In this document: positions 8,436-16,841 of the stretch, piece by piece
Position numbering within the stretch: the first letter of the stretch is position 1
How the letters are laid out: every line of letters starts with the position of its first letter
NCBI GenBank assembly: GCA_017457155.1
Contig: JAFTHZ010000008.1
Coordinates: 1 to 64,000, forward strand
Direction of reading: 5' to 3'
Length of the DNA: 64,000 nucleotides
Origin: Ruminococcus sp.
GTDB lineage: Bacteria; Bacillota; Clostridia; Oscillospirales; Acutalibacteraceae
The notes under the pieces: model-generated
The model's input: only the letters and a program-made list of their open reading frames with translations
Told to the model about the DNA's origin: nothing
Databases searched by the model: none
Program-made: the position numbers and the translations under genes

Positions 8436-9182
8436 TCATTCTGATGATTCTGCCCTAAGGATGTACTGGACCGAGATACTGCCGTCATCCTCTGCCTTGC
8501 GGTCAATGTTTGTGACAACACATCCGAAGTAGCTTTTGGCATTATCGTTGTCTCCCACCGTAACTGTGAAGGCAGACCTGCAAGGTGCAACATCCCGTGC
8601 TGAGTCAACAGTCAGCTTCAGTATGTACTCAGGGCTGAGAGGAATCTCCCCTGCGGGAGGGCGGCTGAGCATCTCTCTCACAGGATACACAGGGTACTCC
8701 TCTGACACGGACAAAGCCAAAACCCCCTCCACTGCCACTCCGTCCAGGTATACGGGAGCAAGCTCCTTTTTGGGGGATTCATCCTGAGGCCTCTCCTCGG
8801 CAGCGGTGCCTACCATAACGGTCAGTACACGACACAGAACCGCCATATCCGAGTCATAGGTCACCTCTCCCATACGCACCGAGAGAACATTCCCATCCTC
8901 GTCCGCCTGCCACAAAGCTCTGCTCAGGGACTGACACAGCAGGGACAGTTCCCTGTCCCCTGCTGTGGCGGGTGCGTATACATACAGTTTAAGCTGTGAG
9001 CATAAACTCTCCTCTCTGTCCGAGGTCTCCTCTGAACCCACCCCGCAGGCGACGAGAAATGCGGACAGAGGCTTTTCGCTATGGCGCCTTTTCCTTGAGT
9101 GCACAAACCGCACTCCCTCAAACTCACCTGTTGCCTTGACCCCTCTCACAAGGCTGTCAAGGATATCAGTGGTTGTCTTCAT
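8436..9182 (-). CDS. Possible fused tail-terminator and tube-like protein
   Basis: The 248-residue protein seems to have two parts. Residues 1-135 (TTDILDSLVRGVKATGEF and SQLKLYVYAPATAGDRELSL) resemble XkdI-type tail terminators. Residues 140-248 (APVYLDGVAVEGVLALSVSE and YFGCVVTNIDRKAEDDGS) have the strand pattern of XkdM-like tube proteins. I chose the second ATG, 6 bases after GGAGG, because the first touches the ribosome site. If the C-terminal part is a tube domain, this is the only tube-like protein in the cassette. The domain reading is inference from pattern alone. Confidence 0.45.
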   Translation of the reverse strand: MKTTTDILDSLVRGVKATGEFEGVRFVHSRKRRHSEKPLSAFLVACGVGSEETSDREESLCSQLKLYVYAPATAGDRELSLLCQSLSRALWQADEDGNVLSVRMGEVTYDSDMAVLCRVLTVMVGTAAEERPQDESPKKELAPVYLDGVAVEGVLALSVSEEYPVYPVREMLSRPPAGEIPLSPEYILKLTVDSARDVAPCRSAFTVTVGDNDNAKSYFGCVVTNIDRKAEDDGSISVQYILRAESSE

Positions 9183-9528
9183 AGTCATCCTCCGCCTTTC
9201 CGCCGTAGGGTGTCAGCACCGCCCACACATACAGGTCACAGTCATCTGCGCTAATAACCTCGCTGCGCTTGATTATGTAGGAGGAGGTACCGTCCTTTAT
9301 GACCATATCCGAGTAATCCCAGTCCTCGCTCTGTGCAGGCATTATCATTATGTAATGCCCTCCGTCAAACACACCCGCAGGCAGGATAGTGCCTCCCAGA
9401 TACATTTTGTTCTTGTACATGAGAGGCTGGATGATCGCCTTCTCCTGCTGACTTCTTCTGCTGTCAGACAGAGTCACCGTATCTCCGTAGCGACATATCA
9501 TCTGTGTGATATCTCTCTGTATCCTCAT
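9166..9528 (-). CDS. Head-completion/connector protein (XkdH-like)
   Basis: The 120-residue protein has an N-terminal MRIQRDITQMICRYGDTVTL followed by a small beta barrel (KAIIQPLMYKNKMYLGGT and YIMIMPAQSEDWDYSDMVIK). This is the usual form of head-tail stoppers between capsid and tail terminator genes. It overlaps both neighbours by a few bases (ATG at 9528 overlapping the preceding stop, and 17 bases with the next gene). Identity rests on order, size and strand pattern. Confidence 0.55.
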   Translation of the reverse strand: MRIQRDITQMICRYGDTVTLSDSRRSQQEKAIIQPLMYKNKMYLGGTILPAGVFDGGHYIMIMPAQSEDWDYSDMVIKDGTSSYIIKRSEVISADDCDLYVWAVLTPYGGKAEDDYEDNH

Positions 9529-9896
9529 ACTCTCACCCTTCCGAAGAAAAATCCCTCAGGTGCAATCAGGTCAGCCACCGACTCCCGCTCTGCCTCCCAC
9601 AGAAGCTTTGCCCGTCGGGACTTGTCGTCCTCCTCGGTGATGCTCAGCGACCCTGCGGTGAAGGCCTTGATCCCTCCGCGGGAGTAGAGGGTATACTTGT
9701 AGTATGCAAGCACCCCCGCAAAGGCAGACAGCCTGAGGGAGTCTGCCTCCGAAGGAGTCATATTGGGTCTGAGCATCTTGCTGACCTGATTCATAGCATC
9801 CACGCACAGGGGTGTCCATCGGGACAACTCCTCTCCACAGAGACCTGACACAAGGGCAAATCTGTCAATTACCTGATTCAGTCTCAAGCCGCTCAC
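9525..9896 (-). CDS. Head-tail connector (gp6/gp15-like)
   Basis: The 123-residue, largely helical protein lies directly after the capsid gene. It has the layout of DNA-packaging adaptor proteins: several helices such as NQVIDRFALVSGLCGEELSR, MNQVSKMLRPNMTPSEADS and LSAFAGVLAYYKYTLYSRGG. These form the ring under the portal. Its stop overlaps the next start. A particular family cannot be fixed by eye. Confidence 0.55.
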   Translation of the reverse strand: MSGLRLNQVIDRFALVSGLCGEELSRWTPLCVDAMNQVSKMLRPNMTPSEADSLRLSAFAGVLAYYKYTLYSRGGIKAFTAGSLSITEEDDKSRRAKLLWEAERESVADLIAPEGFFFGRVRV

Positions 9897-9902
9897 TCCT
9901 TA

Positions 9903-10913
9903 TCAGTATGTAAGCTTTACGCCTGCATCTGTGAAAATCTTTGCAAAACCTGCAACACAACTGATGGTGGCACGCTCAAGCTGTCTGTCGATAAGCTTGT
10001 CGTAGTCGGTGATGATGTCTCCTGCCTGAACCATCTCCAGAGCGCAGTTCTTGTCAACACCGATGATGGTGCCCTTATCCATCGCAGTTGTGTGGATGAG
10101 CTTTGCACCCAGAGGTGTGACCATTCTGCCTGATCCGTGGAAGCTCTGGCCTGCGGTGCTGTCCTTCAGCTCTGACATAGAAAGCATCTTGCACATAGCA
10201 TCTGTAGGTGCAAGGATGGTTGTCAGGTTGTAGGGAGACAGCTTTGCCCACATAGCCACCAGATCCTTGTAGCTGAGGTTGTCTGTCTCAGAGGCTGTGA
10301 TACCCTCACAGGGGTTTGAGTTGCCATCACCCTCAAGCAGTACGTCGATGGCGTCCTTCAGCTGTGCTGTGGCAATATACGCACCGATCTGACCCAGAGT
10401 CACAGTGAAAAGGTCAAGACGCTGAAAACGCAGCGCCTCGTAGGAGGACACCAGCATTCTGCCGCGCTTGTGAAGCTTCACAAGGTTCTCCTGAGTGCTG
10501 ATCTTTGTCTGGGGAATATAGGCACCCTCTGCCACAACCTTCAGGGACTTGTCATCCTCTGAGGGGGTGGAAGTGATGCTTCTGTAGTCCATGCCTGCAA
10601 TAGAGGTCTTTGCGGCTACGATATCACCCAGCACGTCTGCTCGCTCCATACCCTGACGGACCGCACGGCTCACATACTCGGGAAACAGCGCCGCGGAGTC
10701 TGTTGTCTGGAAGAACTTCTCCACAGGGTCAGACTTTGCACCGCTGACCTTGATGTCAAAACGCTTGAGCTGACGGGAGAAAGCATCCAGACCCTCAAGC
10801 TCCGTACCCATGTAGTTTACGGAAGGGTCCAGCTCCTCCAGAATATCCGTCATGCTCTTCTGACTGTTTGAATACATACCCTTCTCAAGGGAAATCTTCT
10901 CATAAAAAGCCAT
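9903..10913 (-). CDS. Major capsid protein (HK97-fold, XkdG-like)
   Basis: The 336-residue protein starts at the ATG behind CAAAAGGAGAG. An N-terminal helical arm (MAFYEKISLEKGMYSNSQKS) precedes a core with DYRSITSTPSEDDKSLKVVA and KLHKRGRMLVSSYEALRFQR, then a P-domain-like stretch with VQAGDIITDYDKLIDRQLER. Size and position after the protease and decoration-like genes fit XkdG-type capsids. The frame is intact and there is no sign of decay. Confidence 0.8.
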   Translation of the reverse strand: MAFYEKISLEKGMYSNSQKSMTDILEELDPSVNYMGTELEGLDAFSRQLKRFDIKVSGAKSDPVEKFFQTTDSAALFPEYVSRAVRQGMERADVLGDIVAAKTSIAGMDYRSITSTPSEDDKSLKVVAEGAYIPQTKISTQENLVKLHKRGRMLVSSYEALRFQRLDLFTVTLGQIGAYIATAQLKDAIDVLLEGDGNSNPCEGITASETDNLSYKDLVAMWAKLSPYNLTTILAPTDAMCKMLSMSELKDSTAGQSFHGSGRMVTPLGAKLIHTTAMDKGTIIGVDKNCALEMVQAGDIITDYDKLIDRQLERATISCVAGFAKIFTDAGVKLTY

Positions 10914-10932
10914 AGTAATTCTCTCCTTTTGA

Positions 10933-11268
10933 TTAAAGAATAAAGCCGACTGTATCGGCATCTGCTGACACAACAAGCACCGGGTTACCGCTGTCGGAGA
11001 CCTTGACCTTGCCGTCTGCTGCAGCTGCGAGCTTCACAAAACCGTAGCCGCAGTCGCCGCTTACGGGAAGCTCCACGTAGCCCTTAAGCTGGACCGCCGC
11101 ATAGCCGCCTCTCACATTCACAGCCACACCACAGATGGTGTCGCCCTCCTCACAGAGAGCCGCCTTGCCCTGCTGTGTAATGGTCACAGGCACTCCTGCA
11201 CAAGTAAGACTTGTGTCTGCCTCGAATGTAACCGTATTATCACCAAAACCATTGAAACTGATATTCAT
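10933..11268 (-). CDS. Head decoration/stabilisation-like protein
   Basis: The 111-residue, beta-rich protein (NISFNGFGDNTVTFEADTSL, DTICGVAVNVRGGYAAVQL, YVELPVSGDCGYGFVKLAAA) has the small-barrel pattern of DUF2190 or gpD-like capsid decoration proteins. It lies between protease and capsid genes, the usual place. I chose the second ATG, seven bases after GGGAGG, since the first ATG abuts the ribosome site. Function is inferred from position and composition. Confidence 0.55.
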   Translation of the reverse strand: MNISFNGFGDNTVTFEADTSLTCAGVPVTITQQGKAALCEEGDTICGVAVNVRGGYAAVQLKGYVELPVSGDCGYGFVKLAAAADGKVKVSDSGNPVLVVSADADTVGFIL

Positions 11269-11280
11269 AAACATCCTCCC

Positions 11281-12258
11281 TTAAATTCTGAATTCCTTAT
11301 TATCTGCGTGAGCAGACCCGACCTCTGAACGAAGCTGAGGAGAAGGCAAAAACGCCTTCTTTGTCTTGTCCTCAAAGGCCTTTGCAAACTCACGAAGCTG
11401 ACCGATGCTGAGTCCCGACAGAGCACTCTCCATGGTCTTTCGGGATACATCAGGCTGAACAGTCGCAGACATTCTCAGCACCTGAGCCATCAGCTCCTGT
11501 CTGTACTCCTCTCCCTGAGAAGCACTCTGCTCCAGACCTGTGATATACTCCGCAAGCTTTCTTGCATCTGACTGACACAGAGTCACCGCATCCCCTGCGG
11601 TAAGGTTCTTAATAATCTCATTCATATCCGAATAGTCCTTTCTGCCATCTGTCAAAAATCCCTTTATGACACCGGCTTCTCTCTGGGCAGGCACCGCCAC
11701 AAAGCTCCACTCATAAGCGTCGCTGATGTGGCTCAGCTCGTAGTAACACAGCTTTGAGCCGTACACCTGTCCCTTAACATGTCCGCATAAGGTGCCTTTG
11801 TCGCTGCCGCACACAGAGCACACAATTCTGTCTGCGGCACAACCAACGCTGACCTCCTTGCAGATACCGCTCTCAATCTGCAGTATCATATCCTCGGTGG
11901 CGCTCCCCTTTGGCATATATGCCCTGGCAACAAGACGGAAGTAGTCGTCTCCTGTCAGGGTTTTTCTGCCCTGGACCGCCTCCACAAAGCATCGGAAAAT
12001 TCTCGCGGTCTGATTCTGCGCCTTGGGATTATGGTCAAAGATTCCCGTCTTGCCCACAAATAGCTTCTCCAGCTCAAACAGAGCCTCCACAGTGAATCTC
12101 TCATAGTCCCTGTCCACGTCGTTGTCACACAGCACCACCGAGAAAACATACACCTCATCCTCTGTGAAGGGGCGCCTTGTGTAGCTGTTTATAAGCTCCA
12201 GCTCCCCCTCCTGCAGAGGCTGTGCCGATGCACTCTTCAGTATTTCTCCTGACCTCAA
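11281..12258 (-). CDS. Prohead protease/scaffold protein (XkdF-like) with a Cys/His cluster
   Basis: This 325-residue protein lies between portal and capsid. The N-terminal half (NDVDRDYERFTVEALFELEK, GKTGIFDHNPKAQNQTARIF, then a basic segment) fits the Mu-I/XkdF type of maturation protease. Residues around 175-190 hold CSVCGSDKGTLCGH, a likely zinc-binding CxxC...CxH. The C-terminal third is helical with EYITGLEQSASQGEEYRQEL and looks like a scaffold. Its start overlaps the portal stop by 4 bases. Confidence 0.7.
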   Translation of the reverse strand: MRSGEILKSASAQPLQEGELELINSYTRRPFTEDEVYVFSVVLCDNDVDRDYERFTVEALFELEKLFVGKTGIFDHNPKAQNQTARIFRCFVEAVQGRKTLTGDDYFRLVARAYMPKGSATEDMILQIESGICKEVSVGCAADRIVCSVCGSDKGTLCGHVKGQVYGSKLCYYELSHISDAYEWSFVAVPAQREAGVIKGFLTDGRKDYSDMNEIIKNLTAGDAVTLCQSDARKLAEYITGLEQSASQGEEYRQELMAQVLRMSATVQPDVSRKTMESALSGLSIGQLREFAKAFEDKTKKAFLPSPQLRSEVGSAHADNKEFRI

Positions 12259-13400
12259 ACCGTCACCTCCAAGGTATTCTCTATCTGTTGTGCACGGGCG
12301 TTATCAAGTCTAGCCTGTGCAAGCTGAACCTCGTCCTGCAGAGAGATATTGTCCCAGTTGACCCTCACATCCCCGAAGCTTCCCAGAAGTCTCAGATGAG
12401 CAAGGCATATCTTCCTTATGACGGGGGTCAATAGTGAGCGATAGTATTCCAGCTCGCTGGTGAGGATGTCCGCCTGCACAGAGCTCATACGCTCGGTGCT
12501 GGACCAGGACAGCCCAAGCAAAAAAGGCGGTATGCCCAGCTTTGACACAATCTGCTCCGTCACGTGCTTTATGGGCACATCGCAGTCCAGTATCTGGCTG
12601 TCCGCACCGATAACCCTGATGGACACATCACCAACAGACACAAAGTCGCATACACGGCTTTCGTCCCTCATGGCTCTGCTCCACTCGTCGGCTATCTCAC
12701 GGGCTCTCTGGCGAGCGTTGGTACCGCCTCCCTCGGGCGGGTTGTAGGTCACAGCATACCTGATGTTTCCTGCACGCTCCCAGTTGTTGCCAATAGCTCC
12801 GAAGATACGCAGCAGCACCGAGCTTATGAAGGGCAGACCCTTGAGCAGGGAGTTGCCCTGGACTCTGCCCGGGGTGGGACTGAGCAGGGTAGCAAACACC
12901 AGATCCTGTCGCTCCAGAGGTGTATGTGAACTGTCACGTCTGCTGACTATAATGTCCAGGGGAGTCTCTCCCTCTGTGACAGTCACATCCCGAAGGGACG
13001 CATTGTACAGAGCACCGATGCCCCCAAGGTCACCTCTGGGGATCATCTCTCCCACCGCAGTGCCGAAGGTGAGAAGCTGGTCAAAGTAGCTGTACACAAA
13101 GCCCTCAAGCCCCGTGCCTCCCCCTCCTGTGGGGACCTGCTGCACAAACATATCCAGCTCCTTCTGATACTGTGCCTCTGTTGCCTCCACACAAAAACCT
13201 CCCAGAAGTCTGACGATCTTTCCGATGGCGGCATCTATCATAGGCACAGCCTCCCTCAGGGATGAGTAAAGCTCCAGCTCAACCATACTCTGAGGGGAGT
13301 ATCTGCTGAGAACCGAGAAGGGATGGACTCCTTTGTTGTGTACAGCACAGGTCTGCACCGCCGATTGCTGTGTACCTTTTTTCTTAGAAAATAACTTCAC
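12255..13400 (-). CDS. Phage portal protein (XkdE-like)
   Basis: The 381-residue protein sits between terminase and protease and has portal features. These include a helical N-terminal part (ELELYSSLREAVPMIDAAIG, KIVRLLGGFCVEA), a central clip/stem region and the sequence KLGIPPFLLGLSWSSTERMS, which matches the PBSX portal family pattern (family length about 380-480). I prefer the GTG start at 13400, seven bases behind GGAGG, giving an N-terminus of MKLFSKKKG; longer starts lack a ribosome site. It overlaps the terminase stop by 17 bases. Confidence 0.8.
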   Translation of the reverse strand: MKLFSKKKGTQQSAVQTCAVHNKGVHPFSVLSRYSPQSMVELELYSSLREAVPMIDAAIGKIVRLLGGFCVEATEAQYQKELDMFVQQVPTGGGGTGLEGFVYSYFDQLLTFGTAVGEMIPRGDLGGIGALYNASLRDVTVTEGETPLDIIVSRRDSSHTPLERQDLVFATLLSPTPGRVQGNSLLKGLPFISSVLLRIFGAIGNNWERAGNIRYAVTYNPPEGGGTNARQRAREIADEWSRAMRDESRVCDFVSVGDVSIRVIGADSQILDCDVPIKHVTEQIVSKLGIPPFLLGLSWSSTERMSSVQADILTSELEYYRSLLTPVIRKICLAHLRLLGSFGDVRVNWDNISLQDEVQLAQARLDNARAQQIENTLEVTV

Positions 13401-14664
13401 AGCTTTTCCTCCTGTCAGCAGCAAAGGCAAAGAAGTTGTCCCCTTCGCTGCCGTCTTCTAAAATTGTTGTGACGAAATATCTTATATCGTCCATTGCGTG
13501 ATCGTTCTCTTTGACGGGCACCTCTGTACCCTCACGCTCATCCCAGCGATACAGCGAAAACTCCCTTACCGAGTCCTCACAGTTCCTGCAGATTCTGATC
13601 CTGCCCTGCTTCAGGGCTGAGGATACACGGCGGATGCCGTCCACAACCCTGTTGTCAGCAGCAAGCACCCTGAACCTGCGGTGTCTGCGTATCACCTGGA
13701 TGAAGCTGGCAGCGGAGGGGTCTACCACAACACGCCCCACGTCCCGTTCTCCCACAAGACGGCATAGTGCCTCGTAGTGCTCCTCGTCGGTTCGCTGACA
13801 GCCCTCTGTCTTGGAGTCATAGTAATACTCGTCGATTCTGTACCACACCTGTCCCCGTCTGCCCCATAGTCCGAAGGATGCAGGGTTGACAGTGCCGTAG
13901 TCACAGGACACCGCGTACTCCTCACACTCTCCCTCCACCTTGTCACAGAAGGCTCCGTCCCCCTCCATAAAGGGGTACACCGCCCCTGTGACTGCAGTCC
14001 ATTCTCCTCTGACAAACCTTCTGTAAAAGCTCCCCGAGTACATCTGCTCGTAGCGCTTGCGTATCTCGGGTGTAAGAGACGGGTTGTCATCCATGAGAAA
14101 ATGCAGATAGAGGGCGTTCTTCTCACGGGACTTCTTTATCCACTCACGATAGAACCAGTGAGCAGGATGCTCGGGGTTGCAGTTAAACCAGAAGCGGGAG
14201 CCATAAACAGAGCATCGTGCCAGCGCCTGCTCAACAAAAGACCGTGGCATAAGCGCCACCTCATCAAGAAGCACCCCCGACAGGGTGATTCCCTGGATAA
14301 GCGACGCCGAGGACTCGTCCTTGCCACCGAAGAGATAGAACCTGTTCTCTCTCCCGCCATAGCGTATTTGCAGGTAATTTGACGAGATGTTCTCCCTGAC
14401 GTCGAACCCCAGTTCCCTGAGTACGGGAACCACGGGAACGGTCACGTTTCGTCTTACAGAGCGGATGGTTTTGGAGCAGATTGCAAAGGATCCGTCAGAG
14501 AAAGCCGAGAACGCCCAGATCACAAAGGACAGCGCCATACAGAAGGTCTTGCCGGATCTGACTGCTCCGTCACAGATGACTGCGTCACAATCCTTGTACT
14601 GTGACCCCTCTGACCACCAGGTCAGAGCAGTCATCTGCTTGCGACTGAAGGGTACAAGCCTCAT
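13384..14664 (-). CDS. Terminase large subunit (XtmB-like)
   Basis: The 426-residue protein carries the full packaging-motor motif set. Walker A is AVRSGKTF near residue 34, Walker B is GVLLDEVALM near residue 133, and a coupling motif follows in WFNCNPEHPAHWF. The nuclease acidic residues are in SCDYGTVNPASFGLW, VVVDPSAASF and the C-terminal DHAMDDIRYFV. Length is standard. It packages DNA into preformed heads and cuts it. That every active-site motif is kept argues against long decay. It overlaps the small subunit stop by 4 bases. Confidence 0.92.
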   Translation of the reverse strand: MRLVPFSRKQMTALTWWSEGSQYKDCDAVICDGAVRSGKTFCMALSFVIWAFSAFSDGSFAICSKTIRSVRRNVTVPVVPVLRELGFDVRENISSNYLQIRYGGRENRFYLFGGKDESSASLIQGITLSGVLLDEVALMPRSFVEQALARCSVYGSRFWFNCNPEHPAHWFYREWIKKSREKNALYLHFLMDDNPSLTPEIRKRYEQMYSGSFYRRFVRGEWTAVTGAVYPFMEGDGAFCDKVEGECEEYAVSCDYGTVNPASFGLWGRRGQVWYRIDEYYYDSKTEGCQRTDEEHYEALCRLVGERDVGRVVVDPSAASFIQVIRRHRRFRVLAADNRVVDGIRRVSSALKQGRIRICRNCEDSVREFSLYRWDEREGTEVPVKENDHAMDDIRYFVTTILEDGSEGDNFFAFAADRRKSCEVIF

Positions 14665-15149
14665 TCGCCCTCCCCCTTAGGGTCTCTCAGCGCCAGAGCT
14701 CCCGCTACGATGGCATCATACACAGGAGGGGCCCCACTCTCCTGCTTTGCGCCTTCGCGCAGTTTCTCCAGCGCCTCGAACCTGTTGAAGAACTTGATCT
14801 CCATGGATCCGTCCTTAGGACGTTTTATTTCCGATACAGAAAATAAATCCATCTTCTCCAGCTCTTCTTCCGAAGGGTTGTCCATATACAGCAGCTTCAC
14901 CGCATCGGCAATACTTCCGAAGGCAAGCCTCTCGTATCCCACCGCCGCCAGCTGTGAGGACAACCTGCGCCTGAGCAGACATATCCGCTCTATCTCACAG
15001 GCAATATCCTCCCGCGAGAGGAGCTTCAAAGACACCTTCTCACAACTGTCTTTGAACCCTGCCTGAGAGGCGGCAAGTACTCCGTCACCTCCCAGGGCAT
15101 ATCTGCGACAGAACTCTTTTTCTTTCCCTGTCAGCTTTTTTTCACTCAA
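14661..15149 (-). CDS. Terminase small subunit (XtmA-like)
   Basis: The 162-residue protein begins SEKKLTGKEKEFCRRYALGG, the usual start of Terminase_2 family members, followed by a helix-turn-helix-like region (GVLAASQAGFKDSCEKVSLK) and EIERICLLRRRLSSQ. The C-terminal half has SIADAVKLLYMDNPSEEE. The preferred start is TTG at 15149, nine bases behind AAAGGAG; the upstream frame has no good ribosome site. It recognises DNA for packaging. It is the first gene of the cassette and is divergent from gerA. Confidence 0.8.
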   Translation of the reverse strand: MSEKKLTGKEKEFCRRYALGGDGVLAASQAGFKDSCEKVSLKLLSREDIACEIERICLLRRRLSSQLAAVGYERLAFGSIADAVKLLYMDNPSEEELEKMDLFSVSEIKRPKDGSMEIKFFNRFEALEKLREGAKQESGAPPVYDAIVAGALALRDPKGEGE

Positions 15150-15288
15150 TCTGCTTTGCTCCTTTCTCTGTGTTGCTCTCCGCGTACATAACACCAAAAA
15201 AGAAAAAATTGCATATTTGAGTGCAATTTACGAAAAAATTAATAAAAAATATTTTTTCGGGACAAAATACCTTGGGGTGATAAGCAAT

Positions 15289-16677
15289 ATGCTAAGTACA
15301 GATTTCAGACATAATACAGAGACCCTCGATAAACTTCTGCGAGCGGACGAAAGCTTCGATCTTATCAGAAGAGACATTATAATAAACAACCGTAATGCAC
15401 GAATATACTCCGTGGACGGACTGGTCAAGGACACGGTCATGGGCAAGATAATGATCTTCTTCTACGGCATCAAGGATGACGCCTTCTTTGCCGATGCAGA
15501 GACCTTTGCAAAAAACTGCGTTCCCTACATCGAGGTCAACACCGAGTCAGACGAGAACACAATAGTACAAAACATCCTCAGTGGTATCTCTGCGGTATTC
15601 ATTGAGGGCTTTGACAAGGCCATCATGATGGACACCCGAACCTACCCTCAGCGCCAGACCAGCGAACCCGACGACGACAAGGTCATGAGAGGAAGCAAGG
15701 ATGGCTTTGTAGAGACCATCATCAGCAACGTGGCGCTTATGAGGAGAAGAATCAGAGATGTGAACTTCACCGTAAAGCCCTTCTCCGTCAGCCGAACCTC
15801 CAAGTCAGACGTGGTGTTGTGCTATATGGAGGACAAGGTGGACCACAAGCTTCTGGACGCTATCTCAAAAAGGATAGAGAGTGTGAAGGTCGAGTCCCTT
15901 GCCATGAACCAACAGAGCCTCATCGAGGCAATATACCCCAAGCGCTGGTTCAACCCTTTTCCGAAGGTCAAATACACAGAACGTCCCGACTCTGCCGCCG
16001 CCAATGCCATCAAGGGAAACATAATAATACTGGTGGACAACTCCCCCTCCGCACTGATTATCCCCACCTCCATCTTTGATATCACAGAGGAGGCGGATGA
16101 CTACTACTTTCCTCCCCTGACAGGCTCATATCTGCGACTGGCAAGGTTCCTCATCCTCTTTGCCTCGGTATTCATCACCCCTGTGTGGATGCTGATGATA
16201 CAGAACCCTCATCTGGTGCCCGAGTCTCTCAGGTTTGTGCTGCCCACAGATGACTTCAACGTGCCCATCTTCTGGCAGCTGATCATACTGGAGATAGCCA
16301 TTGACGGACTCCGGCTTGCATCCCTCAACACCCCCACCAGCCTGTCCGGAACATTGGGAATCATCGGTGCCATAGCCCTTTCGGAGTTCACTATTGAGGC
16401 AGGTCTGTTCACCACTGAGGCAATCCTGTATATGGCCTTTGTCACCATTGCAGGATTCTCCCAGCCCAACTACGAGCTGGGTTACTGCGTCAAATTCATC
16501 CGTGTTATGATCCTTGTGCTGACGGTGCTGTTCGATGTATGGGGCTTCGCCTTGGGAGTGATACTCACCGCAGTTATGCTCGTGACAAACAAGACCCTCT
16601 CGGGCAAGAGCTACCTGTATCCCCTCATCCCCTTCAACGGCAAAGCCTTTATCAACAAGGTCCTTCGACTGAAATAG
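15289..16677 (+). CDS. GerA-family spore germination protein
   Basis: The 462-residue protein fits GerAA/SpoVAF subunits. It has a cytosolic N-terminal domain (NTETLDKLLRADESFDLIRR to about residue 250) with the motif RPDSAAANAIKGNIIILVDN. A membrane domain follows with GSYLRLARFLILFASVFITP, SLNTPTSLSGTLGIIGAIAL and FVTIAGFSQPNYELGYCVKF. The start chosen is ATG at 15289 with GGGGTGAT; an upstream TTG would add 24 residues. No gerB or gerC gene is adjacent, so it is an orphan A subunit or a SpoVAF-like protein. Confidence 0.85.
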   Translation: MLSTDFRHNTETLDKLLRADESFDLIRRDIIINNRNARIYSVDGLVKDTVMGKIMIFFYGIKDDAFFADAETFAKNCVPYIEVNTESDENTIVQNILSGISAVFIEGFDKAIMMDTRTYPQRQTSEPDDDKVMRGSKDGFVETIISNVALMRRRIRDVNFTVKPFSVSRTSKSDVVLCYMEDKVDHKLLDAISKRIESVKVESLAMNQQSLIEAIYPKRWFNPFPKVKYTERPDSAAANAIKGNIIILVDNSPSALIIPTSIFDITEEADDYYFPPLTGSYLRLARFLILFASVFITPVWMLMIQNPHLVPESLRFVLPTDDFNVPIFWQLIILEIAIDGLRLASLNTPTSLSGTLGIIGAIALSEFTIEAGLFTTEAILYMAFVTIAGFSQPNYELGYCVKFIRVMILVLTVLFDVWGFALGVILTAVMLVTNKTLSGKSYLYPLIPFNGKAFINKVLRLK

Positions 16678-16691
16678 TTTTCATAAAAATA

Positions 16692-16732
16692 AAAAGACAG
16701 CCCGCCGAAAGCTTTGGCAGGGCTGTTTTGTG
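16692..16732 (+). terminator. Terminator after gerA
   Basis: ACAGCCC (16697-16703) pairs with GGGCTGT (16720-16726), with an inner GCC/GGC stem, followed by a short T-run. It lies 20 bases after the stop. Confidence 0.75.
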
Positions 16733-16761
16733 TTGCACTTTAAAAAAGTCTATGATAAAAT
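16733..16761 (+). promoter_or_regulatory. Sigma-A-like promoter for the dockerin/PKD gene
   Basis: TTGCAC (16733-16738), 17 bases, then TAAAAT (16756-16761), about 80 bases before the next start codon and just after the gerA terminator. Confidence 0.5.
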
Positions 16762-16841
16762 TTATATGACAAGACTGTGAGGTTTTACTCTTCATTGGCG
16801 TCTAATAATTGAAACCGAAAATTCAAAAAAGGATTGATCGT

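Larger units (their letters stand above)
4056..15149 (-). mobile_element. Compact PBSX-like phage structural cassette, probably domesticated or remnant
   Basis: Seventeen genes run on one strand with start/stop overlaps or very short gaps. The order is terminase small, terminase large, portal, protease, decoration-like, capsid, two connectors, terminator/tube-like, a 40-residue peptide, LysM, gpD, gpV, gp25, gpJ, gpI, fibre-like. This matches the Xkd order of defective phage PBSX, but sheath, separate tube, tail chaperone and tape measure are missing. No integrase, repressor, replication, holin or endolysin gene lies beside it, and I see no att repeats. Every frame is open and base composition looks like the host genes, which argues against random decay. 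A domesticated particle, a GTA-like element or a satellite are alternatives. Confidence 0.7.

Noticed and set aside
4056..15149. Complete prophage
   Set aside because: No integrase, repressor, replication, lysis or tail-shaft genes and no flanking attachment repeats seen.
4056..15149. Contractile injection system (eCIS or T6SS)
   Set aside because: Baseplate genes fit, but sheath, tube and AAA+ ATPase genes are absent, while capsid and terminase are present.
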